A DNA stretch of 64,000 nucleotides from Paenibacillus herberti (GTDB lineage Bacteria; Bacillota; Bacilli; Paenibacillales; Paenibacillaceae). The translations under genes were made by a program, and so were the position numbers. The number at the start of each line of letters is the position of its first letter. Position 1 is the stretch's first letter. Under the pieces are notes generated by a model that did no database searches, had not been told where the DNA came from, and worked only from the letters and a program-made list of their open reading frames with translations. Where the stretch lies: assembly GCF_002233675.1 (NCBI RefSeq), contig NZ_NMUQ01000001.1, positions 65,021 to 129,020 on the forward strand. The letters run 5' to 3'. Below are positions 25,158 through 33,606 of this stretch, piece by piece.

Positions 25158-25956
25158 CCGCAATGCAACTACATATGACGCTCATGCTCATGTTCAGCGG
25201 ATGATGTCCATCCAGCTTGTAGAATCTCTTCCATGCTGGAAGGAGAGGGATGGCAAAGTTAACATTCTTGAAGTCGGCTGTGGTACGGGAGCTCTGACAG
25301 AAATGTTAGCTAAAGAATGGCATGATGCGAAAATTACTGCCCTCGATATCGCGCCTGAGATGATAAAGCTTGCTCGAAAACGGGTTTTCTCCGGTGATCG
25401 AGTAAGCTTTCTTCATGCTGATGTTGAAATATGGGGGGCTGATGCACCATCGGCCATGTACGATATCATCGTTTCCAACGCCTGTTTTCAATGGCTGAGC
25501 CATCCTGAGCAAACGTTTAGCCACTTTCGGAGAATGCTTCGTCCCGGAGGCTTGCTCGTATTCACAACATTCGGACCCGATACTTTTTATGAGCTGCATG
25601 AAGCCTTCGAGGAAGTTTATCGAGCCAGAGGGATGGAGCCGCAGCGGCACGGGCTTTCGTTTAAAACGGGGGATCAATGGATTAACTTGCTCAATAAATC
25701 AGGATTCTCCCGTGTTCAATCGGAGCGTAAACTCCATGTGGAAACGTATACTTCTGTTAGGGACTTTTTATATTCGATAAAAGCTATGGGAGCGAGCACA
25801 TCGGGAGCCGCTGCAGCAAGCGGTCTCAGTATGCGGCGTCTGTTTGCCAGTATGTACAAGGAATATGAGACTAAGTTTAGCGTGCCGGGGGGCGTGGCGG
25901 TCAGTTATGACCTTCTTTTGATGCGGGCATTCGCTGGTGATTCTAACGACGCATAG
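25120..25956 (+). CDS. bioC: Malonyl-ACP O-methyltransferase
   Basis: This 278-residue SAM-dependent methyltransferase caps malonyl-ACP so that fatty acid synthesis can extend it to the pimeloyl chain. It begins with the BioC-typical 'VGRQFNRNATTYDAHAHVQ', followed by motif I 'ILEVGCGTGALTEML', 'ALDIAPEMIKLAR', and 'YDIIVSNACFQWL', then 'LRPGGLLVFTTFGPDTFYEL'. The ATG at 25120 has GGAGGAG nine bases upstream and lies inside the end of bioH. It is the last gene of the operon; six 14-bp repeats start at its stop codon. bioB is not in the window and must lie elsewhere. Confidence 0.93.
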   Translation: MRGKMGPVGRQFNRNATTYDAHAHVQRMMSIQLVESLPCWKERDGKVNILEVGCGTGALTEMLAKEWHDAKITALDIAPEMIKLARKRVFSGDRVSFLHADVEIWGADAPSAMYDIIVSNACFQWLSHPEQTFSHFRRMLRPGGLLVFTTFGPDTFYELHEAFEEVYRARGMEPQRHGLSFKTGDQWINLLNKSGFSRVQSERKLHVETYTSVRDFLYSIKAMGASTSGAAAASGLSMRRLFASMYKEYETKFSVPGGVAVSYDLLLMRAFAGDSNDA

Positions 25957-26036
25957 CGAGCGGTGCATAGAGAACGGCAGATAGCGAATGGCACATAGTG
26001 AACGGTACATAGCGAGTGGGAGATAGCAAACCGCAC
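25953..26036. repeat. Six degenerate 14-bp tandem repeats after bioC
   Basis: Six consecutive units of the form ATAGYGARYGGYRC run from the bioC stop codon, the first unit containing the TAG. The sixth is the most degenerate. No T-run terminator is seen in the following 200 bp. Confidence 0.75.
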
Positions 26037-26253
26037 TTAAGAAGCACCCATAGGAATTGGCCTATTGTCACGCCAGTTTTGTGCGTTACGGGAAGTGTGT
26101 GGACCTCCAACCTCGCAGAGCTCAGCTTAACCAACAAAGAAAAAAGGCAAGTTGGATAAGCAGTTGTTCATAGTCTTAACGGAGCAGCAAAGCATGCGTT
26201 CGGCCGCAGCCATCCAGAGGGGCGGCAGCTGGAACAGGCGAGGAGGCAACGGC

Positions 26254-26772
26254 ATGAACAATCAGTCAGCAAGATCAGCCTACGGAACGCCGGGGGGACA
26301 GCCGTATGCTGGAGCACCAGGCGGCTACGGCGGACAGCAGTTTGGAGGGGGCCAGTACGCGCAGCCTTCTTATGGCGGTGCATACGGCGGCGGTTATGAT
26401 CCATCCGTAGCTGGCCGGGGCAACGGGGGAGGAGGTTATCCGCCCGCTTACCGCAACGAGGCGGAACTTGCAGCAGCCGCCTATGGAGCGGGGGCGGGAG
26501 CCGGCGCAGGCTATGGCGTGCAGGCGGCAGTGCAGGAAGAGATTCCGCCGCCTGGCGTTCCTGGAGCGGGATACCGGGAATGGTACCCTTTTCGAGGGCC
26601 GCATGATCCCTGCCCGCCAATCGGCGTGAAGAAATACGTTATTCCGCCGAATCAGTACATTCTTTATCAGCCAACAGGCCTACCGCAGTATCCGCTGGAG
26701 GAGGCGCTTCGTCTCGGAACGCTTTGGCCAGCCTTGTACAGCCCTTATGAACCGGGATGCGGAAGGAGTTGA
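26254..26772 (+). CDS. cotJA: Spore coat-associated protein CotJA with long Gly-rich N-terminus
   Basis: The conserved CotJA part is at residues 105-172, with 'REWYPFRGPHDPCPPIGVKK', 'IPPNQYILYQPTGLPQYPLE' and 'LRLGTLWPALYSPYEPG'. CotJA is assembled into the spore coat together with CotJC in Bacillus. Ahead of it lies an unusual stretch of about 100 residues rich in Gly, Tyr, Ala and Pro (repeated GGY, GGQ and YGG), absent from the 80-residue Bacillus protein. I chose the ATG at 26254 because GAGGAGG is 7 bases upstream; 34 further codons upstream are open but unsupported. It is followed by cotJB after 7 bp. Expression by a mother-cell sigma factor is expected from the family, not shown here. 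Confidence 0.88.
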   Translation: MNNQSARSAYGTPGGQPYAGAPGGYGGQQFGGGQYAQPSYGGAYGGGYDPSVAGRGNGGGGYPPAYRNEAELAAAAYGAGAGAGAGYGVQAAVQEEIPPPGVPGAGYREWYPFRGPHDPCPPIGVKKYVIPPNQYILYQPTGLPQYPLEEALRLGTLWPALYSPYEPGCGRS

Positions 26773-26779
26773 GGGGGTA

Positions 26780-27130
<351 letters not shown>

Positions 27131-27182
27131 CGGATGTGCAAAGGGCTAGGAGAAATAGCGCCGGGTGTCGGCAGCAGGAGGA

Positions 27183-27345
27183 AGTCCACGAAGGTAGCAG
27201 CAAGAGGAAATCCACGAAGGTAGCAGCAGGGAGGAAATCCGCGAAGGTAGCAGCGGGGAGGGAGCCCGCAAAGGTAGCAGCAAGGAGGGAGTCCGCAAAG
27301 GTGTCAGCAGGGAGGAAGCCCGCAAAACCGGCTGCAGCGGAGCTT
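27183..27345 (+). repeat. 27-bp tandem repeats encoding a Lys/Ala-rich nonapeptide, between cotJB and cotJC
   Basis: Five to six units of about 27 bp of the form AAGGTAGCAGCAGGGAGG plus a variable end lie in the 412-bp cotJB-cotJC gap. In one frame they read KVAAGRKSA, KVAAGREPA, KVAARRESA, KVSAGRKPA, a basic H1-histone-like pattern; the first unit is one base short, which breaks that frame. An ORF 27091-27402 covers the repeats and overlaps the end of cotJB, but has no good ribosome site, so expression is doubtful. Confidence 0.7.
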
Positions 27346-27542
27346 GCTCTCGCCTTTGCGCGGCCGGCCTGGCTGCGGCATCGTCGGCACTGCGGCACTT
27401 AGAGGCGCCGGAAGCGACAGGCTCGCCGTTTGATGAGCGGATAAGCGGCGGGTCAATTTTGGGAGTGTGCGAAGCGGTCAAGCCGGAGTAGTAGGGATGA
27501 AACTTTTATCCGATGATGCGATTCCAAAGGGGGGGATGCGGT

Positions 27543-28112
27543 ATGTGGCTGTACGAGAAGAAGTTGCAATATCCGGTAAGGGTAAGCAAATGTGATCCGA
27601 TGATGGCGAAATTTCTGACGGAGCAGTACGGGGGAGCGGATGGAGAGCTGGCGGCAGCGCTCCGTTACCTGAACCAGAGGTATACGATCCCGGACAAGGT
27701 AATCGGCGTCCTGAACGATATCGGCACTGAGGAATTTGCGCATCTCGAGATGATTGCAACGATGATCTACAAATTGACCAAGGACGCAACACCGGAGCAG
27801 CTAAGGGAGGCAGGACTCGGTACGGATTTTGTCAATCACGGAGGGGATCTGTTCTTCCAGAATGCGGCAGGCGTTCCGTGGACGGCATCATACATTGCGG
27901 CAAAAGGTGATCCGCTAGCGAATTTATACGAGGATATTGCGGCAGAAGAGAAGGCGAGGGCGACGTATCAGTGGCTCATCGACTACACAGATGATGTGGA
28001 TTTGCAGGACAGTCTGAAGTTTCTGCGCGAACGGGAGATCGTTCATGCGATGCGTTTCAAGGAAGCGGTCGAGATCGTAAAGGCGGATATAGGACAGAAA
28101 AAGGTCTATTAG
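27543..28112 (+). CDS. cotJC: Spore coat protein CotJC, manganese-catalase-like
   Basis: This 189-residue protein belongs to the manganese catalase-like ferritin superfamily. The metal-binding helices are visible: 'DIGTEEFAHLEMIATMI' (E-x2-H), 'EDIAAEEKARATYQWLI' and 'LREREIVHAMRFKEAV' (E-x2-H). It begins with the CotJC-typical 'MWLYEKKLQYPVRVSKCDP'. The start at 27543 follows a G-rich site (GGGGGGATGCGGT). It is separated from cotJB by 412 bp containing the 27-bp repeats, more than in Bacillus, so it may have its own promoter. A terminator follows at 28166. Confidence 0.93.
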   Translation: MWLYEKKLQYPVRVSKCDPMMAKFLTEQYGGADGELAAALRYLNQRYTIPDKVIGVLNDIGTEEFAHLEMIATMIYKLTKDATPEQLREAGLGTDFVNHGGDLFFQNAAGVPWTASYIAAKGDPLANLYEDIAAEEKARATYQWLIDYTDDVDLQDSLKFLREREIVHAMRFKEAVEIVKADIGQKKVY

Positions 28113-28165
28113 TTTACTGTGGATCATACTGGATCATCGTAAAACAGCATGCCGCTTAACATACC

Positions 28166-28189
28166 AAGCCGGGTTTCCCGGCTTTTTTG
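28166..28189 (+). terminator. Rho-independent terminator of the cotJ operon
   Basis: AAGCCGGG-TTT-CCCGGCTT followed by TTTT, 54 bp past the cotJC stop codon. Confidence 0.9.
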
Positions 28190-28484
28190 TTATATTATAC
28201 TCGTGCATTCATTGCATATGGTATCCATGCTGGGCGCGTGGTTTGCTGTCAACATATGTCATCCAACCGCGCGCTGGGAGCTGCTCGAAGACGGTGAAGA
28301 TTTACTATATTGTTACGATACTCATCTTGGCACTACCGGGGCTGTGTGCTGGCTTTAATTAACTGCAAAGTACCGAGTAGGAAGTATTAAACGACCACCC
28401 TCAATCCGAGTAATCCGAGCAATCCGTGCGTAGCGACCTCAACAACTAACTAGATTTCAAGCGCACGAGCGAACAAGGATGCCC

Positions 28485-28610
28485 TAACGGAACTCAGAAG
28501 CGCTATTTAGTCAGAATGGAGGTAATTGGGATTCAAGCGGAACTGAGACGCGTTATTCCCCAATAATATCGATTTTTTTGGAGGAAGCGGTCAAATAAGT
28601 TCTCTCAGAT
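28485..28610. repeat. Palindromic intergenic repeat element interrupted by the IS4-type insertion
   Basis: The segment starts with CTAACGGAACTCAGAAGCGC and, before the insertion, would have ended beyond the IS with the related inverted sequence (AGTTCTCTCAGAT, then CCGTTAG at 30146). A third, internal copy reads GCGGAACTGAGACGCG. Inverted ends plus an internal copy suggest a small MITE- or REP-like element. The rest of the gap 28190-28484 shows no gene; a 69-codon ORF at 28149-28358 overlaps the terminator and has no support. Confidence 0.6.
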
Positions 28611-30136
28611 CTAAGCTTTACCCACAACATTTCCAGGAAATTGAAAATCATAAAAGGGTGTCCCCTCGCAGACAAAGTCGGTATGATAAGTGAAAAAGAA
28701 GATAAGGGCAGGCGGATGAAATGTCGAATACCCGAGCAACTTCCTCTTTACTCACACCGGACTTTGAATTTTTTCGTCGCATGTACATCCATTGCGGACG
28801 GACGCTGAACCGATTCATTCAGACCATGAAGACGCTATCCCATAATCCGGGCGCCTCCATTGCAGAGGTCAGTCAGGATGCAGCGGAAGCCAAAGCCATC
28901 TCTCGTTTGTTGCAGAATTCAGAGATAAACGAAGAAAATGTGATGAATGCCTATCGGACCGAAACGCTTCGGCAGATGAAGCAAACAGGCGAATATATGT
29001 TCCTGTGCGTGCAAGATACGACCGAAATCAAGTTTGGAAATCGGGGAAAGACGCCTGGACTTGGTGCGTATAACCGCGAGCAAACCAAAGGGTTGCTGGT
29101 GCATTCCGCACTAGTACTTACGCCATCCGGACTCCCGATGGGCCTCCTCCATCAAAAGATTTGGGCGCGCGAACTGGGGCTCAAAGCTCAGCGGAAAGTC
29201 AGTCGTCCCTACGAAGAAAAAGAAAATTACAAGTGGACCGAGACAGCGCAAGCCAGCGTCCAGGGTCTCCCTTCGGACATGCACCTCATTCATGTGGGAG
29301 ACCGGGAAGCGGATTTCTTTGAGTTCTTGTCTACGTTGCAGGCGGACAACCAATCGTATGTGATTCGTTCCATGCAAAACCGCATCACAGAAGCCGAAGG
29401 ACGCATGTGGGACGATGTGTGCAAGCAGCCGGTAGCGGGTGAGATTGTCGTATCCATTCCGCGAGATACGCGCCGCGGGGTGCCCACTCGGGAAACGACT
29501 CTGGCAATCCGCTTCTTGACCGATACCGTACAGGTACCGGCCCACTTGAAACAAAAGCGCGCCGGGTATTCACCGCTCACCTGTACCATCATTCATGCCG
29601 TGGAAACGACACCGCTTGAGGGACAAGCGCCCATCGAATGGTTTTTATTCACCAACCTCCCGATCACGACGGTAGACGAGGCGAGCGAAAAAGTGGCGTG
29701 GTACGTCCAACGCTGGAAGATCGAGCGATTCCATTACATTTTGAAGAGCGGTTGCGAAATTGAAAAGATGCAAGCACGTGATGGGGATCGGCTGAAGAAA
29801 CTCATCTTGTTCTATTCCATTATTGCCGCTCAACTTCTGCATCTGACCTATCTGGCTCGTCAACAGCCAGACGCGCCGTGTACTGAAGTCATGAACGACG
29901 AGGAATGGAAGGTGCTTCACCGCATTGCTTATAAGACCAACACGCTCCCCCCAAATCCACCTACGTTGCATGAAAGTGTAATGGCACTGGCCAAACTCGG
30001 TGGCTTTTTGGGACGAAAAGGTGACGGCGATCCCGGAGCCAAAGTGCTCTGGCGCGGCATTCGAGCCTTCCAAACTGTCTTCGAAAGCTATCGCTATTTA
30101 TTGTAATTTATTTCCTGCGCTGTGGGTAAAGCTTAG
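28611..30136 (+). mobile_element. Complete IS4-family insertion sequence (IS50-like group), 1526 bp
   Basis: The element has perfect 16-bp terminal inverted repeats: CTAAGCTTTACCCACA at 28611-28626 and its reverse complement at 30121-30136. It is flanked by a 9-bp direct repeat, CTCTCAGAT, at 28602-28610 and 30137-30145, the length expected for Tn5/IS50-type transposition. It holds one intact transposase gene and nothing else. Perfect ends and an intact target duplication point to recent insertion. Confidence 0.95.
28721..30106 (+). CDS. IS4-family transposase, Tn5/IS50-like
   Basis: This 461-residue DDE transposase contains the Tn5-like order of motifs: 'CVQDTTEIKFGNRG' with the first Asp, 'VGDREADFFEF' with the second, and the IS4 signature Y-(2)-R-(3)-E-(6)-K in 'YVQRWKIERFHYILKSGCE' with the catalytic Glu. 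The N-terminal helical region ('AEAKAISRLLQNSEI') matches the Tn5 inverted-repeat binding part. The frame is full length with no stop or shift, so it is probably active. It starts 110 bp inside the left end and ends 15 bp before the right inverted repeat. Confidence 0.95.
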   Translation: MSNTRATSSLLTPDFEFFRRMYIHCGRTLNRFIQTMKTLSHNPGASIAEVSQDAAEAKAISRLLQNSEINEENVMNAYRTETLRQMKQTGEYMFLCVQDTTEIKFGNRGKTPGLGAYNREQTKGLLVHSALVLTPSGLPMGLLHQKIWARELGLKAQRKVSRPYEEKENYKWTETAQASVQGLPSDMHLIHVGDREADFFEFLSTLQADNQSYVIRSMQNRITEAEGRMWDDVCKQPVAGEIVVSIPRDTRRGVPTRETTLAIRFLTDTVQVPAHLKQKRAGYSPLTCTIIHAVETTPLEGQAPIEWFLFTNLPITTVDEASEKVAWYVQRWKIERFHYILKSGCEIEKMQARDGDRLKKLILFYSIIAAQLLHLTYLARQQPDAPCTEVMNDEEWKVLHRIAYKTNTLPPNPPTLHESVMALAKLGGFLGRKGDGDPGAKVLWRGIRAFQTVFESYRYLL

Positions 30137-30327
30137 CTCTCAGATCCGTTAGCAGTGGCGCACCGGTCTTTATGCTCGAGTTCCAACTGCATTCGTACCC
30201 CGTCCGAGAGAAATCGAAGAAGCGGAAGAATCCGTAGAAGCAGTAGACGCCGCACTGCTTTCTTGCCGTACTTTACGGCCTGATATATAGTGTGGGGGAG
30301 ATAATGAGGCGGAGGGAAGGTCCGAAC

Positions 30328-31023
30328 ATGGCAGAGCATGTACACGAGAGAAAAAGTCTATTCCGGCCTGATGCGGTCATTTTTGATATGGATGGCACGC
30401 TCTTGCAGACGGAGACATTGTTGTTACAGGCGCATAGCCGAATATTCGCTGCGCTGAGAGAGGAAGGGCTGTACGTAGAGCCTGAGCCGCCCGTCGAAGC
30501 TTTGCTCGGTTGTCTGGGCATGTTGCTTGAGGACATTTGGCTGAAGCTTATGCCGACTGCTACGGAGGAGGCACGCAGCCGGGCCAACGAACTGCTGTTG
30601 CACTTTGAGCTGGAAGGGCTGGCCGCAGGTGAAGGCCAACTGTATGGGGGGGTGCCGGAAACGCTGAAGTCTCTCCGGGAACAAGGCGTGAGACTGTTTG
30701 TGGCAAGCAATGGATTGCAGCCATATGTCGAGGCCATCGTGCAGCACAAAGGGTTGGCGGTGTTATTTGATGGCTTGTACACCGCCGGAGGTCGCAACAC
30801 GGCAACAAAAGCCGAGTTGGTTCGGCTGCTGCTGGACGAGCATGCCGTTTCTTCGGCTTGGATGGTCGGGGACCGCTCTTCCGATGTTGATGCTGGAAAG
30901 CGAAACGGCCTCGCTGTCGTCGGCTGCGCTTATGCGGACTTCGGCGCGTCGACTGAGCTGGATGGCTCCGATGTGCGAATTAGCCACTTTGCGGAGCTGC
31001 TGCAGTTACTTCCGAAGGTATAG
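30328..31023 (+). CDS. HAD-superfamily hydrolase, phosphoglycolate-phosphatase-like
   Basis: This 231-residue protein has HAD motif I 'VIFDMDGTLLQTE', motif II in 'FVASNG', the lysine of motif III in 'NTATKAELV', and motif IV 'MVGDRSSDVDAGKRNG'. The helical cap between motifs I and II (about residues 30-90) places it in subfamily IA, which includes phosphoglycolate phosphatase and beta-phosphoglucomutase types. The substrate cannot be told. I start at the ATG at 30328, after GGAGGGAAGG; a GTG at 30292 is an alternative. The IS element ends about 190 bp upstream. A strong terminator follows at 31096. Confidence 0.9.
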   Translation: MAEHVHERKSLFRPDAVIFDMDGTLLQTETLLLQAHSRIFAALREEGLYVEPEPPVEALLGCLGMLLEDIWLKLMPTATEEARSRANELLLHFELEGLAAGEGQLYGGVPETLKSLREQGVRLFVASNGLQPYVEAIVQHKGLAVLFDGLYTAGGRNTATKAELVRLLLDEHAVSSAWMVGDRSSDVDAGKRNGLAVVGCAYADFGASTELDGSDVRISHFAELLQLLPKV

Positions 31024-31095
31024 CTTTTTTTGATGTTTGAGCTTGTAAACGGATCGGTTATGGATTAATCGCGGCTCGTCCCGCAGTGCTAGCAG

Positions 31096-31145
31096 GACAT
31101 CAAAAAGCCAGGACGAGAAGAGGTCGTCTTGGCTTTTTGATGTCT
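31096..31145. terminator. Long bidirectional terminator hairpin
   Basis: A 21-bp stem (GACATCAAAAAGCCAGG..., 7-base loop, ...TTGGCTTTTTGATGTC) lies 72 bp after the HAD gene and 130 bp beyond the end of the minus-strand YheC/YheD gene. A and T runs inside both arms allow function in either direction. Confidence 0.8.
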
Positions 31146-31273
31146 GTCAGCTATAGGCTGGACAGGCATGCTGGAGCAAATTATTGGTTGGTCTAGGGCG
31201 ATATGGCTTATGGACGGAGTGTTGAAGTCCGAACACATGAGGTTTGGTCGCTGCAAACCAAGTCGCCCGACAG

Positions 31274-32935
31274 TTAGGTGTCGGGCGTACTGTTTCCTGT
31301 CAAACCAGCTTCCGTTGAACCCGTCCCCGTCGAACCCGTTCTCGTGGGACTCGCCTCACTCAAACTCGCTCTCGGCGAACTCACTTTTTTCGGCCCCGTT
31401 CTCTTTGAATCCGCTCTAGTTGAACCCGATTTAATCGAACCCGCCCCTGATGAAGCGGATCTCTTCGAACCGGCTCTCGTGGAACTTGTTCTCTTCGAAC
31501 TTTCTCCGGTTGAACCCGCTTCTTTAGAGCTCGTTCTCCTCGACACCGGCCCTGTAGAACCCGCCCTCGGCGAACTCTCTCGCTTCGTATCTACCACCGA
31601 CGAACCTACTCCAGTTGAAGCCGCCGCAAACGCACTCGTATCTTTCAAACTGGTACTCTTCGAACCCGCTCCGGATGAACTCGATTCTTTCGAACTTATA
31701 CTCTTCGAACTTGATCCCGCCGAACTCGCCCCCGAAGAACTCTCCTCGGAAGAACCTGCGACCAATGAGCTGGCTCCCGATGAGCTCGACTCCGGCTTCC
31801 GTCCTTGGGATTTTCCGCCCGTTGATTTGCTCTTTTTGCGCTTGCGGCGCGAGTATACATACATCGCGTACTCCAGCGGCTTCACGATTGCTCGCTCGTA
31901 GGTGGCTTCATCTCCGCTTTCGCGGAACACCTCGCGGGCAGGCTTTGGATTAACCTCAAGCAGCCAAATGCCACCCTTTCGGTCGATCGCGAGGTCGAGC
32001 GCCAGCTCGCACAGCCGATCGTATTGTTGCTCCAGGTAGGCGGCGACCTCAACGCCGAACTGCTCTGCCTCGCGGCGCACGGCTCTAGCACGGGCCTCAT
32101 CGCCGACCCATGAACCCAGCAGCTCATCCATCCCCATCGCTTTGCCTCCGCCGTGGAGGTTGGAGGTGATGCTCTTGGGAGCGCCGATCCTGCCGGCGCA
32201 CCCGGTTGCCTCCCATTCGCCACGACTGTTTTTTTGAACGAGCAAGCGGTAATCATGCACACGTCCGTTCGGCAGCTTAATCATGATGCCTTGCTGCACG
32301 ATATACTTACCTCCCTCAAGGTTCCATGAGGAGAGCTTTTTTTTCAGAGCGGTTGCGCCTACTTGCTGTGGCTGAATGATTCTCCGCGTTTGGTCGCGTC
32401 CCTGGATGAGATAGGTGTCGTCCTTCTGCAGTTCGATGCGTAGAATGCCCCGACCTCCAGTACCGTTAATCGGCTTTAGGAACACGAGCGGGTAGCGGCT
32501 CAGCATTTCGCTCAGATCCTTGTGGCCTGTATACAGCATCGTAAAAGGCTGCTTGTTCTGGAACCGGCTTTGGGAAGAGAGCGTTTTGTAGACGGTCCAT
32601 TTATTACGCAGTGGTTTATTCAGAAAGGTCAGATGCCCGTAACGGGATCGGAATTTCCTCAGCTGCTCGAATCGATGGCTGTGCTGGATGCGGCAGCGAT
32701 CGTAGATCATATGCGGAAAGGACGTCCATTTGTGCGTCCAGGATTTGCTGCTTGTATTGTAAAATTGCGCATGGATTCGGTTCGTCTCAAAATCGACATC
32801 GGCGGGGGTAAAGACAAATACTTCAAGCCCCATTTTTTTAGCGGCTGTTATCATATGTCGATAGATCGACCGCTCTTCCAGCGTTTCTTTGTCATCGAGG
32901 TATAACGTTAAAATGCCGAGTACGGGCTGTGTCAT
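31274..32935 (-). CDS. YheC/YheD-family ATP-grasp protein with 180-residue Ser-rich tail (paralogue 1)
   Basis: The protein (553 residues) has an ATP-grasp fold at residues 1-370: an N-terminal 'PVLGILTLYLDD', 'PHMIYDRCR', the lysine strand 'VFLKPINGTGGRGILRI', 'YIVQQGI' and 'DYRLLVQKN', and the metal-binding 'GGIWLLEVNPKPAREVF'. YheC/YheD proteins of Bacillus are coat-associated and of unknown reaction. After a basic link (RRKRKKSKS) comes a tail of about 180 residues of SSxx/GS units encoded by degenerate 12-bp repeats, absent from the other four paralogues. AAGGAG lies 8 bases before the ATG at 32935. It is the last gene of the minus-strand cluster and its start lies 44 bp inside the acetyltransferase gene. 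Confidence 0.87.
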   Translation of the reverse strand: MTQPVLGILTLYLDDKETLEERSIYRHMITAAKKMGLEVFVFTPADVDFETNRIHAQFYNTSSKSWTHKWTSFPHMIYDRCRIQHSHRFEQLRKFRSRYGHLTFLNKPLRNKWTVYKTLSSQSRFQNKQPFTMLYTGHKDLSEMLSRYPLVFLKPINGTGGRGILRIELQKDDTYLIQGRDQTRRIIQPQQVGATALKKKLSSWNLEGGKYIVQQGIMIKLPNGRVHDYRLLVQKNSRGEWEATGCAGRIGAPKSITSNLHGGGKAMGMDELLGSWVGDEARARAVRREAEQFGVEVAAYLEQQYDRLCELALDLAIDRKGGIWLLEVNPKPAREVFRESGDEATYERAIVKPLEYAMYVYSRRKRKKSKSTGGKSQGRKPESSSSGASSLVAGSSEESSSGASSAGSSSKSISSKESSSSGAGSKSTSLKDTSAFAAASTGVGSSVVDTKRESSPRAGSTGPVSRRTSSKEAGSTGESSKRTSSTRAGSKRSASSGAGSIKSGSTRADSKRTGPKKVSSPRASLSEASPTRTGSTGTGSTEAGLTGNSTPDT

Positions 32936-33605
32936 TGTCATCACTCCTTGGTACGGTTGGCCGTCGTTCAACTCCAGGTCCCCGCAGGAGCGCCGTAGGG
33001 GGAGCCTTCACCATTCTTCTCGAACTAGGGGAGCGGCCTGTTGTAGCAGCAGGCAGGGACTCGCAGCCAAGGAACGTGTCGTCTGCTGTGGACCTGGCCC
33101 TTTCAGCTGTTTGGGGAGTTCGTGCTTGTTCCTCTTCCTGCCCGCCTGGCGAAACGCTGTTGCTACTTTGGAACAGCAGCGTCGGCTTGCCAGTAGGTCC
33201 ATCAACAAGGCCGATTGCAGTCATGCCGGCGCGGAAGCACATGTTCAAGCTGGCGGTATTGTCTGTGGCGACGCGACAGGCGAGCGAGCCCCAGAGCAGC
33301 TGTAGCTTGAGCAGCAGCCCGCTGCCCGCACCGCGTCCACGCGCCGGTGGCGAGACGGCGACAAGGCAGGCCTCGAGGCCTGCCTTGCGGGCGAAAGCGG
33401 CGCCTGCCGGGCGCCCATCCTGCAACAGGACGGCGACCGCGGCCTCCGGTGCGCTTTCGCTGGCCTCAAGCTCCGAAGGCCGCATCGCTTGCAGCGCGGC
33501 GAGACCGGTTGCCGACAGGCGGCCGCCTCCCCAAGCGATCATCATTCGGATCAGCTGCTCCCGGCTGCGAGTCCATTGCTTTGGTGTCAGGAGCACTATT
33601 TTCAT
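32892..33605 (-). CDS. GNAT-like acetyltransferase with disordered C-terminus
   Basis: Residues 1-140 resemble a GNAT N-acetyltransferase: a variable N-terminal part, 'AVAVLLQDGRPAGAAFARKA' (beta strand pair), then the acetyl-CoA pyrophosphate loop 'VSPPARGRGAGSGLLLKLQ' (R/Q-x-x-G-x-G/A), and 'NTASLNMCFRAGM' near the end of the fold. Residues 145-237 are Ser/Arg/Pro-rich and look disordered. The start codon at 33605 is one base after the stop of the preceding ATP-grasp gene, with GGAGG in that gene's end, and the 3' end overlaps the next ATP-grasp gene by 44 bp. It is thus embedded in the YheC/YheD operon and may modify the same product or the same coat protein. The substrate is unknown. Confidence 0.72.
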   Translation of the reverse strand: MKIVLLTPKQWTRSREQLIRMMIAWGGGRLSATGLAALQAMRPSELEASESAPEAAVAVLLQDGRPAGAAFARKAGLEACLVAVSPPARGRGAGSGLLLKLQLLWGSLACRVATDNTASLNMCFRAGMTAIGLVDGPTGKPTLLFQSSNSVSPGGQEEEQARTPQTAERARSTADDTFLGCESLPAATTGRSPSSRRMVKAPPTALLRGPGVERRPTVPRSDDNDTARTRHFNVIPR

Positions 33606-33606
33606 T

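Noticed and set aside
28149-28358. A 69-codon ORF downstream of cotJC
   Set aside because: It spans the cotJ terminator and has no ribosome site.
31278-31901. Plus-strand ORF of repeated VEPA/FEPA units
   Set aside because: It is the complement of the 12-bp Ser-rich repeats of the ATP-grasp tail.
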